From positions 102,431-166,430 of the forward strand of contig DUCO01000006.1 of assembly GCA_012959765.1 (NCBI GenBank): a stretch of 64,000 nucleotides of DNA. The letters are read 5' to 3'. Every line of letters begins with the position of its first letter. Positions within the stretch are counted from its first letter, which is position 1. Below are positions 51,778 through 61,181 of the stretch, piece after piece. Position numbers and translations under genes: made by a program. Below the pieces are notes generated by a model. It worked only from the letters and a program-made list of their open reading frames with translations, did no database searches and was not told the DNA's origin. Source of the stretch: Dehalococcoidia bacterium (GTDB taxonomy: Bacteria > Chloroflexota > Dehalococcoidia > Lucifugimonadales > Lucifugimonadaceae).

Positions 51778-52647
51778 TTAGCGCCGATTATGGCCTGATT
51801 TTCTTTCCTCGTGGCTGAACCACTGGAAGAAGAGGACGGTCAATGTTGCGAGGTATACGAAGTTGCCGGGGATCCACATGATTAGCCCACCGGTGCTTTG
51901 ATCTTCAACTGGGTTCCAGCCGAAGTGTCCAGGACTGTCGAGATAGAAGTCGTAAATGACCGAGTTCGAGAGCGTGATGATCGCCGCCATAAGAGCTGTT
52001 GGCGTAACTGCCAGCAGCAGGTAGATGATTCGCCGAGGGTGGTTTAGCTGCGTGCGGATTGGCGGTGGTCCAACTATTGGCCACCAGAAAAATACTGCGG
52101 TGGTGAACATGGTGAAGTGCATGAACAGGTGCAGCCATTCGTTTTCGAGTGATCCGTTGTAGGCGGCGGGGATGTGCCAAGCGTAGAGCGTGCCGATGAA
52201 GAGTGGTAGTGCCACGGTGGGGCGAGTAAGCACTCTCAGCGCTTTGATGAGCGTTCCAGAGCCGGTAAGCGCTGTGCCAACGCCTATTCGGATAGGACGC
52301 GGGAGTGCCCAGATGTACGCTGGCATGGGCTGGGCGATGAGCAGCAACGGTGCCGCGAACATGGCGATGACGACGTGCTGAGACATGTGCATAGTGAACA
52401 TGTCGCCTGAATAGAAATCGAATGGGCCAGCAAGGGCTATGGCGAGCAATACGAATCCACCAACGCCTGCTGCCAGCTTCGACCAGAAACGGTTGTCGGT
52501 GTTTGAGCGGAGTGCGAGGCGCGCTGATCCGGTGAGGTATGCCCCGGCCAGTAGGAGAAAGAGCACTGCAGGCGGCGATGAGAAGTCCCAGGCAGACGCA
52601 AACTCACCAAAGCTGTTAATTAGGTTGGGCTCTGAACCGCCGTTCAT
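51778..52647 (-). CDS. ctaG: Cytochrome c oxidase assembly protein CtaG (caa3 type)
   Basis: 289 residues, about seven membrane helices. Key segments: DMFTMHMSQHVVIAMFAAPL (metal-binding His/Met typical of caa3_CtaG) and LYAWHIPAAYNGSLENEWLH, then MHFTMFTTAVFFWWPIVGPP. The family helps build the CuB or CuA centre of aa3/caa3 oxidases. It is the last gene of the leftward ctaCDEFG cluster. Confidence 0.93.
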   Translation of the reverse strand: MNGGSEPNLINSFGEFASAWDFSSPPAVLFLLLAGAYLTGSARLALRSNTDNRFWSKLAAGVGGFVLLAIALAGPFDFYSGDMFTMHMSQHVVIAMFAAPLLLIAQPMPAYIWALPRPIRIGVGTALTGSGTLIKALRVLTRPTVALPLFIGTLYAWHIPAAYNGSLENEWLHLFMHFTMFTTAVFFWWPIVGPPPIRTQLNHPRRIIYLLLAVTPTALMAAIITLSNSVIYDFYLDSPGHFGWNPVEDQSTGGLIMWIPGNFVYLATLTVLFFQWFSHEERKSGHNRR

Positions 52648-52838
52648 GGCGTCGAAACATCCCTGAAATTAGGATTGGAACCAGCTGCTGGAACCAAGCT
52701 TGTACGGATCGACTTGGATGTCGGATCCGGATAACAAATGCCTGCTTTGAGAAGCTGGCCGACCTTGAATCGCACCCTATTGAGTATTCGAATGATCATC
52801 CCTTAATGTTGCCAGAAATTTTCTGACAAGTAGGGAAT

Positions 52839-53285
52839 CTAGAATACGTTCGGTGGCTGGTGGCCGAATTCAGCGAGGAACAGGATTATGACGAATATGA
52901 GTATTCCAAGTGCCATGGCCGACACAAAGACATACGTAAACATTCGGTGGTCGAACCTGAGGTGCATGAAGAATGCGACCACGCCAACGAACTTCAGGGC
53001 TGAGAGACCGAGAAGAAGCGGGACGTACCATCCACCGAGGCCTTCAACTCCAAACAGCCACACTTCGAGAAGTGTGATGATTCCGAGGGCCGCACCTATC
53101 AGCCAGTAGAAGCCTGGACCTGCATGGGCTACGCCACCATGGGTCATCGTGCGGAACATGTTGCTTAGCCATACGCCACCGATCGGACCCTCGTGAGGAG
53201 GATTCAGCTCATTGCTCGGACCGTGTGGAAGATTCCACCAGCCGTTGCCGTTGTGATATGTAAGTTTCCGCCAGAGATTGGTCAT
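52839..53285 (-). CDS. ctaF: Cytochrome c oxidase subunit IV
   Basis: 148 residues. The N-terminal ~50 residues are soluble (His/Asn/Gly/Pro-rich). Three membrane helices follow: GFYWLIGAALGIITLLEVWL, the LLLGLSALKFVGVVAFFMHL segment and FVSAMALGILIFVIILFLAE. The middle helix with HLRFD matches prokaryotic COX subunit IV. It stabilises the oxidase core. Confidence 0.9.
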   Translation of the reverse strand: MTNLWRKLTYHNGNGWWNLPHGPSNELNPPHEGPIGGVWLSNMFRTMTHGGVAHAGPGFYWLIGAALGIITLLEVWLFGVEGLGGWYVPLLLGLSALKFVGVVAFFMHLRFDHRMFTYVFVSAMALGILIFVIILFLAEFGHQPPNVF

Positions 53286-53313
53286 TGTTAGCTCCTGTAC
53301 CTATCGCTAACCA

Positions 53314-53961
53314 CTATCCGTGGATTACTGATTCCATGCCTGGTGGTGGCCCATCGGTTGCAGATATCAGATAGATAACCGTGAAAATGACGATCCAAAC
53401 GATGTCGACAAAGTGCCAGTAGAGACCGGCAATTTCGAGGTCCTGCGCGTTGTCTGCGCGAAGTGATCCCTTGTGTGAACCGTAGGCGAGGAACGCCATC
53501 CAGAGCACACCGATTGTCACGTGAGCACCGTGGATACCGGTGAGGATGAAGAACGTTGTTCCGAAGATGTTCGTTCGTGGGGTGAGCCCCAGATGTGCGA
53601 ACTCTCGGAATTCAACGAACTGGAATCCCATAAACACTGCGCCAAGAACGACAACTACCAGTATCCAGAGCGTTGCTTTGTTCTTCTCGCCTGACTTTAC
53701 GTAGTGAAGACCAAGAACCATCGCCAGAGAGCTCATCAGCAATACGAAAGTTGAAACTGACGTAATGGGGATGTTGAGAATCTCGGACGGGTATGGCCCG
53801 TTGAGGCTTTTACCTCGGTATACGAGATAGGTGGCTATAAATGCTCCGAAAAACATCACGTCTGAACCCAAGAAGGTCCACATTAAGAGCTTCCTGCTAC
53901 TCAGCCCGGTAGAAGTATTTTCTACCGGTGCGTGCTGTTCAGTTATTGCGGCCTGTGTCAC
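53314..53961 (-). CDS. ctaE: Cytochrome c oxidase subunit III
   Basis: 215 residues, GTG start with AAGGAA upstream. Five helices in the short five-helix form of CoIII. Motifs: KLLMWTFLGSDVMFFGAFIA, the Glu-bearing FVEFREFAHLGLTPRTNIFG, and ILTGIHGAHVTIGVLWMAFL followed by AGLYWHFVDIVWIVIFTVIYL. It has no catalytic metal; it binds lipid and supports turnover of subunit I. Confidence 0.95.
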   Translation of the reverse strand: MTQAAITEQHAPVENTSTGLSSRKLLMWTFLGSDVMFFGAFIATYLVYRGKSLNGPYPSEILNIPITSVSTFVLLMSSLAMVLGLHYVKSGEKNKATLWILVVVVLGAVFMGFQFVEFREFAHLGLTPRTNIFGTTFFILTGIHGAHVTIGVLWMAFLAYGSHKGSLRADNAQDLEIAGLYWHFVDIVWIVIFTVIYLISATDGPPPGMESVIHG

Positions 53962-54011
53962 GTTCGTTGGTTCCTTGGAGTGGAAAACTCAGTTAATCAA
54001 AAATTATTTTT

Positions 54012-55937
54012 CTAGTCGTTTACGGGTTCCATAGACCATCCGAGAAGACCCCAGATGAAGAATGGAGCGCCAGCGAAGAGCACCAGACCGTCGGTTACGA
54101 ATGCAGTACCGAAAATTGCAAGACCGAAGGCCAGAATGAATGGGTAGTACGACTTGTCGGGTAGGTGAATTGCTGAGTGACCGTCGCCATGACCATCGTC
54201 GGCTCCACCAGATACGACTGGCAGCTCGGCAGCTTCGCCATCGTCGTCGATTTGTGCTCCAGATGGAACAGCCTGATCGTCGTCGTTGTGTCCGTAATAC
54301 TCGGAGATGGTTTCAGGGTACTTATCGAACCAGAATTGGTCGCGGTACTTGACCTGAGGGATCTCGTCGAAGTCGTGCTCTGGCGGGGGTGATGAAGTCG
54401 ACCATTCGAGCGTGCGACCGTCCCATGGGTCGGCACCTGCCATCTTCTTTTTCATCATCGAGTAGAAGACGTTGATGATGAAGACCAAGATACCCACACC
54501 GAGCAGGAAGCTGCCAATTGATGATGCTAGGTTTGAATTCTCCCAGCCCATGTTTTCTGCGTAGGTGTAGATGCGGCGTGGCATTCCGTCCATTCCGAGC
54601 CAGTGCTGTGGAACGAAAGTCAGGTTGAAACCAATCATCATCAGTGCCCAGTTGGCAATGCCGAGCTTTTCGTTAAGGAACCAACCGGTGAATTTCGGCC
54701 ACCAGAAGTAGATTCCGCTGAAGATACCAAGGAGTGCTCCACCAACAAGTACGTAGTGGAAGTGGGCAACGACGAAGTAGGTATCTTGCTGCTGTGAATC
54801 AGTTGGAGGTGATGCGTGTATGACCCCGCTGAGTCCACCGATTGTGAACATAGCGATGAACGAAATCGAGAACAGCATTGGCGTGTTGAGGCGAATGTTT
54901 CCACCCCAGAGCGTGCCGAGCCAGTTGAAGATTTTGACTCCGGTTGGAACCGCAATAAGCATTGTCGAGACTGCGAACGCGGTGTTGACTGCGGGTCCGA
55001 GACCAACGGTGAACATGTGGTGGCTCCATACGAACCAACCCATGAATCCGATGACGGCTCCGGCGAACACTACGAAGGGGTAGCCAAAGAGTGGCTTTCG
55101 AGCGAAAGTCGGAAGCACTTCAGAAACGATACCCATTGCCGGGAGGATCAGGATGTACACCTCGGGGTGACCAAACAGCCAGAAGATGTGTTGCCACATG
55201 ACTGGATCGCCACCACCGAGTGAGTTGAAGAAGTGTGTGCCGTACACACGGTCGGTCTGAAGCTGAATACCTGCTACTGCCAGTATTGGCATAGCGAGCA
55301 CGATCAGGATCGAAGTGATTAGCGTCATCCAGGTGAAGATCGGAATTTTGAACATTCCCATGCCGGGGGCACGCATGTTCAGAATCGTGACGATGAAGTT
55401 CAGACCAGCGGCGATTGACGCGACACCAAGGATGTTCAGGCCAACTATCCAGTAGGTCATACCGAGACCCGGGTTGAAGGTGGTGCCTGAGTTTGGTGCG
55501 TATCCGAACCAACCACCGTTAGGGGCGTTGCCTGTGAGCCAGCTGGCGTTGATGATCAGCGAACCGAAAAGGAATATCCAGAAACTCAATGCGTTCAGGC
55601 GTGGGAACGCTACGTCACGAGCACCGATTTGAAGTGGCACCAACCAGTTAAAGAACGCTGCCGATAGCGGCATGATCACCAGAAAGACCATCGTGGTGCC
55701 GTGCATTGTGAACAGCTGGTTGAAGGTTTCGGGATCGATAAGACTGGCTTCTGCTGAAGCCAACTGCGCTCGCATCATGAGCGCCTCGATGCCACCAACA
55801 ATGAACCAGATGAACGCGGTTATGCCGTAAAGGGTGCCGATCCTCTTGTGATCGACGGTCCCGATCCAGCTCCAAATCCCCCATTTAGCCTGCGGGCGTG
55901 GGAAGAGTCTTGGGAATGTCAGTGATTTCGTTGTCAC
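54012..55937 (-). CDS. ctaD: Cytochrome c oxidase subunit I
   Basis: 641 residues, GTG start. Haem-copper core complete: low-spin haem His in LFTMHGTTMVFLVIMP, CuB His and cross-linked Tyr in FGHPEVYILILPAMG (Glu of the D-channel kept), the WSHHMFTVG pair and YFVVAHFHYVLVGG for haem a3/a ligands. This is the A-type family. The C-terminal ~110 residues add a polar linker with Asp/Glu stretches and two extra helices. It reduces O2 to water and pumps protons. Confidence 0.97.
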   Translation of the reverse strand: MTTKSLTFPRLFPRPQAKWGIWSWIGTVDHKRIGTLYGITAFIWFIVGGIEALMMRAQLASAEASLIDPETFNQLFTMHGTTMVFLVIMPLSAAFFNWLVPLQIGARDVAFPRLNALSFWIFLFGSLIINASWLTGNAPNGGWFGYAPNSGTTFNPGLGMTYWIVGLNILGVASIAAGLNFIVTILNMRAPGMGMFKIPIFTWMTLITSILIVLAMPILAVAGIQLQTDRVYGTHFFNSLGGGDPVMWQHIFWLFGHPEVYILILPAMGIVSEVLPTFARKPLFGYPFVVFAGAVIGFMGWFVWSHHMFTVGLGPAVNTAFAVSTMLIAVPTGVKIFNWLGTLWGGNIRLNTPMLFSISFIAMFTIGGLSGVIHASPPTDSQQQDTYFVVAHFHYVLVGGALLGIFSGIYFWWPKFTGWFLNEKLGIANWALMMIGFNLTFVPQHWLGMDGMPRRIYTYAENMGWENSNLASSIGSFLLGVGILVFIINVFYSMMKKKMAGADPWDGRTLEWSTSSPPPEHDFDEIPQVKYRDQFWFDKYPETISEYYGHNDDDQAVPSGAQIDDDGEAAELPVVSGGADDGHGDGHSAIHLPDKSYYPFILAFGLAIFGTAFVTDGLVLFAGAPFFIWGLLGWSMEPVND

Positions 55938-55992
55938 TAGTTATGGGGCTCCGCTGTCGATGTTCTTTATGCGTCGGTACAGGTGGTAACTG

Positions 55993-57432
55993 TTAGTTCA
56001 GTGTCTTTAGATAGATAACGAGGGCGTCAATCGATTCATCACCGAGGCTTGACCAGTTGGGCATGATCGGGGAGAAGCCGTCAACTACGTATGCTCCCGG
56101 ATCCCTCAGTGACTGTTCTATATATTCGTCTGCACTCAGGCCGTCGACGCGTGATCCGGCTCGATCGCCAACTCCAGCCAGACCAGGGCCTGTGCCAGCG
56201 TCTGGGCCAGTTGAGTGGCAGCCTGAACACTTGGCTGCAAATACCGCTTCACCGTCGCCGTCATCGACAGCGTTAGCTGCAGCATCGGCACTTGGCTTGA
56301 GTGAAAGAAGGTAAGTAGCGATGTCAGATACTTCAGTTGGGGACAACTTGGCGGTGCCGTCGTCGGTGTCATACACAGAAGCGTGCGCCTGCATGCGCGT
56401 GCCGATCTTGATCGACGACGGATCGTCGATCCATTCCTCAAGCGACTGTTGATTTAGATCTTGGAGTCCTGCAGCAAGTGTTGTGCGGGTTCCGAAGTGA
56501 GTTAGGTTAGGTGCCGAAACTTGTGTCGGTTTTTCCTCTTCGATCCAGGTGTTCCAACGTGCGATCTGTGTATCAGTCTCTCTGGCGTAAGAGCCGGGAG
56601 TTGTTGAATTCGTTGTGTGGCACATCGAACAGTTGGTAAGAAAACCGGTCTGTCCCCGAGCTTCGGCTGTACCGGCAACTGGGTTGGCGGCCGGGGTGTG
56701 CATGCCGGCGAGCCACGCCTGGAAATCTTCTTCTGTATCTACGATCACGCGGAAGCGCATGTGGGCGTGGGCGATTCCACAGAACTCGGCGCACTGACCG
56801 TAGAAGGTTCCGACTTCATCGCCAATCATCCATATGTAGTTGTCGTTCAGCGGAATCATGTCGACCTTACCGGCGATCTTTGGAACCCAGAAGCTGTGAA
56901 TAACATCCTGAGATTCGAGTTTGAACGCAACGGGTCGGTTGACGGGAATGTGGAGTTCATTTGCGGTGACGACTTCGTGGTCGGGGTACTGAAATTCAAA
57001 CCACCACTGGTGGCCCGTTGCTACGACGCTGAGGACTTCACCTTTGTCGTCGGGGACACCATTTTGCTGTGCCCAGATGCCGGTGAGGGTTGGAACGGCG
57101 ATGATGACGAGAATGATTACTGGAATGATGGTCCAGGTGATTTCAAGCTTGTCGTTTCCGTGGGTCTGGTGGGGAAGTTTGTCGTTGGGGGATCGTTGTC
57201 GGTATCGAATCGCAATGTAGATGATTGCGCCTTCAACCAAAACGAATACGATTGCGGCGATCCAGAAAATGAAATTGAACAGATCAGCCTGCGACTTGGC
57301 GATTGGTCCTGCTGTGCCGAATGTCGACTGATTGTTTTCTGGAGTACATGCCGCCAGAAGGGCGATTGCTACCGGTACTAAAAGGAATATTGCCGGGCGC
57401 AGTGGGAAGGAAAGCTTTGAGACTCGGTGCAT
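55993..57432 (-). CDS. ctaC: Cytochrome c oxidase subunit II with two C-terminal cytochrome c sites
   Basis: 479 residues from the ATG at 57430-57432; a TTG 22 codons upstream is open but poorer. Lipobox-like LLAAC near residue 29, two helices, then the cupredoxin with CuA ligands His179, Cys214, Glu216, Cys218, His222 and Met225 (CAEFCGIAHAHM). Two haem c motifs follow, CSMCH (268-272) and CSGCH (402-406), with candidate axial Met at 347 (TRMQAH) and 457 (PIMPNW). Electrons should pass from a donor through two haems to CuA. This makes it a caa3-like, di-haem enzyme. First gene of the cluster. Confidence 0.95.
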   Translation of the reverse strand: MHRVSKLSFPLRPAIFLLVPVAIALLAACTPENNQSTFGTAGPIAKSQADLFNFIFWIAAIVFVLVEGAIIYIAIRYRQRSPNDKLPHQTHGNDKLEITWTIIPVIILVIIAVPTLTGIWAQQNGVPDDKGEVLSVVATGHQWWFEFQYPDHEVVTANELHIPVNRPVAFKLESQDVIHSFWVPKIAGKVDMIPLNDNYIWMIGDEVGTFYGQCAEFCGIAHAHMRFRVIVDTEEDFQAWLAGMHTPAANPVAGTAEARGQTGFLTNCSMCHTTNSTTPGSYARETDTQIARWNTWIEEEKPTQVSAPNLTHFGTRTTLAAGLQDLNQQSLEEWIDDPSSIKIGTRMQAHASVYDTDDGTAKLSPTEVSDIATYLLSLKPSADAAANAVDDGDGEAVFAAKCSGCHSTGPDAGTGPGLAGVGDRAGSRVDGLSADEYIEQSLRDPGAYVVDGFSPIMPNWSSLGDESIDALVIYLKTLN

Positions 57433-57640
57433 CTGGGGGCTGTACGGAACTTGCGGGGTATTTTTTACAGGTTTTTGTTTAAAAAGTACCGATAGCAAAC
57501 ATCGGTGACTAAACGTTAAAAGCTTGGAAAGCCTAACATCCGCTAATTACCCCCGCAACAGTCGATAAATCCCGAATGCCTCGGCTTTTTCGATGTCTTC
57601 GATTACCCGGAACTCATGCACAGGGGGTAGGTTTGTATTT

Positions 57641-58243
57641 ATGACTAAGAAATTGCTTGTGGCGACCCGCAATTCTGGCAAGGTGCAGGAGTTCTCACGG
57701 ATGCTTTCCGACATGCCTTTTGAGGTTGTCGGACTCGATGATCTGGGAATCGATATCGAAGTGGAAGAGACCGGTTCGACCTTTGAAGAGAACGCAGTAC
57801 TTAAAGCTCGGGCATACGCTGAGGTTTCGGGCGAGCTGACTCTCGCCGACGATTCTGGGTTAGTTGTTGACGCGCTTAACGGAGAGCCTGGTGTGCTTTC
57901 GGCTCGGTATGGCGGTGATGGGCTTGATGACGAGGGACGCGTTCAACTTGTTCTCGACAAGATGAATCATTTGCCCGGTTGGGAACGCACGGCAAGGTTC
58001 GTAGCGGTTCTTGCGCTTGCTGGTGATGAAGTGCCGAATGGGCTGGCTACGAGCGAGGGCGTGATTGAGGGTGCGATTATGCACGAGCCGATTGGCGAGA
58101 ACGGGTTTGGGTACGATCCCGTGTTCTGGCTGGCGACTCATGCGAAGACGACCGCACAGCTAACGGGTGAAGAAAAAGATGAGATCAGCCATCGAGGTTC
58201 TGCGCTACGCGGTTTGTCGGAGACTTTGAAGTCGCTCACATAA
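57641..58243 (+). CDS. rdgB: XTP/dITP diphosphatase (RdgB/HAM1)
   Basis: 200 residues from the ATG at 57641. Family motifs: LLVATRNSGKVQEFSRML, EETGSTFEENAVLKARAYAE, LTLADDSGLVVDALNGEPGV, SARYGG and a C-terminal GFGYDPVFW with ISHRGSALRGL. It removes non-canonical purine nucleotides (dITP, XTP) from the pool. The next genes are moaA and a membrane protein on the same strand. Confidence 0.96.
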   Translation: MTKKLLVATRNSGKVQEFSRMLSDMPFEVVGLDDLGIDIEVEETGSTFEENAVLKARAYAEVSGELTLADDSGLVVDALNGEPGVLSARYGGDGLDDEGRVQLVLDKMNHLPGWERTARFVAVLALAGDEVPNGLATSEGVIEGAIMHEPIGENGFGYDPVFWLATHAKTTAQLTGEEKDEISHRGSALRGLSETLKSLT

Positions 58244-58333
58244 AAGCTTCATGCGCGTTGGGGGTTCTTCTGGGAGTTCTTATGGCAGTATTATTGAGAT
58301 AAGTGGCTCGATAGGCTGGTTCGTTCGACATTC

Positions 58334-59389
58334 ATGACTCAATCCCCAGATTTTTCTTCCGTTAAAGGAATAACCGACAAGCTCGGTCGGCCTGTGCGCG
58401 ATCTGCGCATATCTGTGACCGACCGCTGTAACTTCCGTTGTACCTACTGCATGCCGGCAGAGATTTTTGGTGAGCGGTACGAGTTTCTTCCCCGTCCGCA
58501 TATCCTGTCATTCGAGGAGATCGAACGGCTTGCGCGGGTGTTTGCGGCTGCAGGCGTTTCGAAGTTGCGCATTACCGGTGGTGAACCGTTGGTGCGTGCG
58601 AATCTACCAGATCTGATTTCCAACCTGTCGGCGATCGACGGTATCGACGATATCGCTATGACGACCAACGGGTATCTGCTTGCCAAGAACGCACAGGCAC
58701 TAAAGGACGCGGGGCTAACCCGTCTAACAATTTCGCTGGATTCGATCGATGCTGATATTTTCAAGAAGATGTCGGGTCGCCCACAGGGTCCTGAAAACAC
58801 GCTTGAGGGAATCAAGGTTGCGACCGAGCTTGGTTTTTCGCCGATTAAGATCAACGTGGTTGTCCAGCGGGGCATTAACGATCACACACTGGTCGATACC
58901 GCTCGATATTTCAAAGGTACCGGGGCCATCGTCCGTTTCATCGAGTTCATGGATGTTGGGACGAAGAACGGTTGGGAACTTTCTCAGGTGGTGACTTTCA
59001 AGGAAGTTATCGAATTGATTAGGAGTGAGTTTCCGCTGGAGCCGATTGAGCCCAACTACCCCGGTGAGGTGGCGAATCGATATCGCTATGCCGATGGTGA
59101 TGGCGAGATCGGGGTTATCTCTTCGGTGTCGGAGCCGTTCTGTGGCGCATGCTCGAGGGCTCGATTGTCGACCGATGGCAAGCTGGTTACGTGTTTGTTC
59201 GCATCGGGTGGGGTAGACCTGAAAACGCCGATGCGAGATGGCGCGAGTGATGAAGAACTTGCGGGAATTGTTGCGAAGGTTTGGAGTGGTCGCACGGATC
59301 GATACTCGGAGCTTCGGTCGGAGGACACCGAGTTCAAGGCTGGACCCGACACTGGCGATAAAGTCGAAATGTATTACATCGGTGGCTGA
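58334..59389 (+). CDS. moaA: GTP 3',8-cyclase
   Basis: 351 residues. N-terminal radical-SAM cluster CNFRCTYC (Cys32, Cys36, Cys39), the SAM motif RITGGEP and a later GKLVTCLFASGG with the C-terminal cluster Cys residues in CGACSRARLSTDG. It starts molybdenum cofactor synthesis from GTP. The missing C-terminal GG tail of many MoaA proteins is present here as YYIGG. Confidence 0.97.
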   Translation: MTQSPDFSSVKGITDKLGRPVRDLRISVTDRCNFRCTYCMPAEIFGERYEFLPRPHILSFEEIERLARVFAAAGVSKLRITGGEPLVRANLPDLISNLSAIDGIDDIAMTTNGYLLAKNAQALKDAGLTRLTISLDSIDADIFKKMSGRPQGPENTLEGIKVATELGFSPIKINVVVQRGINDHTLVDTARYFKGTGAIVRFIEFMDVGTKNGWELSQVVTFKEVIELIRSEFPLEPIEPNYPGEVANRYRYADGDGEIGVISSVSEPFCGACSRARLSTDGKLVTCLFASGGVDLKTPMRDGASDEELAGIVAKVWSGRTDRYSELRSEDTEFKAGPDTGDKVEMYYIGG

Positions 59390-59419
59390 CCGGCGACGCC
59401 GGGTTTTCTGGAGGATGGC

Positions 59420-59941
59420 TTGACGATCTGGCAGTTTTTAGTTGTTGTCGTTCACGTTTTTTCGGCGGTTATGTGGATCGGCGGGGCGATATTTTTAGCC
59501 CTGGTCATGGTTCCAGTGGCTCGGGGAATGGAACCGCCGGCCATGGGATTGCTGTTCCTACGCAAGGCGGCACTTCGGTTTAGAGGCATCGCGTGGGTTT
59601 TGATTGGGCTGCTTGTGGTTTCGGGTTTGGCTGCACTTGAAGGCCGTGGGATTGGGTTTGATCGGTTTACTGAAGATGGCTTCTGGTCGACCGAGGTCGG
59701 CACCGTGTTACTCGTCAAGTTCGTGCTGGTTGGCCTGTTGCTCGTTATTAGCGGGGATCACGATTTCATACTTGGCCCAAAAATTGCGGAGCTGATGCGA
59801 CTGGTGCCGCGGGGCGAGCGGCCGCCTGCCTCGACAGTTGCTGCTCGCAGGCGTTTGATTGTGCTTGCGAGGTTGAATCTTTCGATTGCTATTACGGTTG
59901 CGGTGCTCGGGCTGATGCTTGTGCGTGGCGTGCCGGGGTAG
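59420..59941 (+). CDS. CopD-like integral membrane protein
   Basis: 173 residues, TTG start, four or five membrane helices. The opening TIWQFLVVVVHVFSAVMWIG with His in helix 1, and LRFRGIAWVLIGLLVVSGL, match the CopD/DUF2269-type domain seen in copper resistance and haem-linked membrane proteins. Function here is unknown; copper supply to the oxidase is a guess only. It begins 30 bases after moaA. Confidence 0.72.
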   Translation: MTIWQFLVVVVHVFSAVMWIGGAIFLALVMVPVARGMEPPAMGLLFLRKAALRFRGIAWVLIGLLVVSGLAALEGRGIGFDRFTEDGFWSTEVGTVLLVKFVLVGLLLVISGDHDFILGPKIAELMRLVPRGERPPASTVAARRRLIVLARLNLSIAITVAVLGLMLVRGVPG

Positions 59942-59945
59942 AACA

Positions 59946-61097
59946 CTACGCGTTTTTCGAGCGGGCCAGCCATTCGTGGTCGAGCATGGAGTAGATTTCG
60001 AGGTCCATGTATACGTTGTTCACGTAGCTGCCGTCTCGCATTGTGCCTTCGTGCTTGAAGCCGAGTCGTTCAGGAATTCCTCGTGATCGCAGGTTGGAAG
60101 TGGTGGCTCTGATCGTGATTCGATGCATGCCGACCTCGACGAATAGCATTGTGATTATTGCTGCGACCGAGCGGGTCATTATTCCGCGACCTTGCAGATC
60201 TTGCCGTAGCCAGTAACCGACTTCGATTACGTTGTCGTGTTTTGGTGTTCCGGAGCCGACAGTTCCGGCAAATTCACCTTTGTATTCGATGATGTAGCCG
60301 CCTGATCCATCGAAGTTATTCTGCTCGGAGCCGCGGGTGTTGTAGCCGCGGGTGTGATCGTCTTCTGTGTTGTATGCGGACATCCAGGGCAGGTATTTGC
60401 TGACGTAGTCTCGACCAGTGTCGAGAGCTTTCCACATGTCGTCGCGATCGTAGTCTGTGTATTGTCGAAGAAGAATTTCATCGTCGACACGGATTTCGCG
60501 AGATGGCAGCGCTGGTGATGGCGGTTTTGGCGGCCAGTTGTCGGCGAACGCCACGTAGCTTGCCATGTCGAGTGTGTCGTTGTTTCGAATTTGAGACTGG
60601 CGGCGTGTCGATTCTCGCCTAATTCCCAGCCGTTCAGGCACAGCGCAGCTAGGAAGATTGATTGTGGCGCATTGAATTTCAACCCTGATCAGACCCAGAT
60701 CTGTGAATGCCCAATCGAGAGTAGCGCGAAGGCTGGCTGTCATTATTCCGCGACCCGTGTAACCCTCTGCCAGCCAGTAGCCGACCAGCGCGCTGCGATC
60801 TCGAGCACTAATACTGTGTAGTGCAATGGTTCCGGCGAGATCAGGACCGGCCTCGATCAACCACCAGTGGCCTTTGCCTCCCTCGCCTCGCTTAAGGTCT
60901 GCTGCCTGTGCCTTTCGCCGTTCTTCGATGAGATTCGATGGCTGCGATGCGCTATGCCACTTCGCAAGGCGTTCGTAATTGTCTGCAACGAGTTGGAGAT
61001 AGATTTCTGCATCGTCTAGCTCGGCCGGACGTAATACCAACGAGTTGTCGACCGTAAGTAGCGGAGTTTTAGCACTCGTGATTTTGTCTGATGTCAT
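59946..61097 (-). CDS. Double-GNAT (RimJ/RimL-type) acetyltransferase
   Basis: 383 residues made of two full GNAT domains (about 15-185 and 205-380). Each has the acetyl-CoA segment: YWLAEGYTGRGIMTASLRAT in the first and YWLRQDLQGRGIMTRSVAAI in the second, plus GLIRVEIQC/VGMHRITIRA and PERLGI/PERLGF. The likely targets are N-termini or small amines. The repeat suggests an internal duplication; the C-terminal copy keeps the fuller family match. Confidence 0.9.
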   Translation of the reverse strand: MTSDKITSAKTPLLTVDNSLVLRPAELDDAEIYLQLVADNYERLAKWHSASQPSNLIEERRKAQAADLKRGEGGKGHWWLIEAGPDLAGTIALHSISARDRSALVGYWLAEGYTGRGIMTASLRATLDWAFTDLGLIRVEIQCATINLPSCAVPERLGIRRESTRRQSQIRNNDTLDMASYVAFADNWPPKPPSPALPSREIRVDDEILLRQYTDYDRDDMWKALDTGRDYVSKYLPWMSAYNTEDDHTRGYNTRGSEQNNFDGSGGYIIEYKGEFAGTVGSGTPKHDNVIEVGYWLRQDLQGRGIMTRSVAAIITMLFVEVGMHRITIRATTSNLRSRGIPERLGFKHEGTMRDGSYVNNVYMDLEIYSMLDHEWLARSKNA

Positions 61098-61181
61098 GTG
61101 CCGGTCAAAAGCTCATCTTTGTTGGAGTTCAACGCTTCGCCAGATTGTGGCTTAGTCCTATCTTTGATTCAATAGGGTGCA

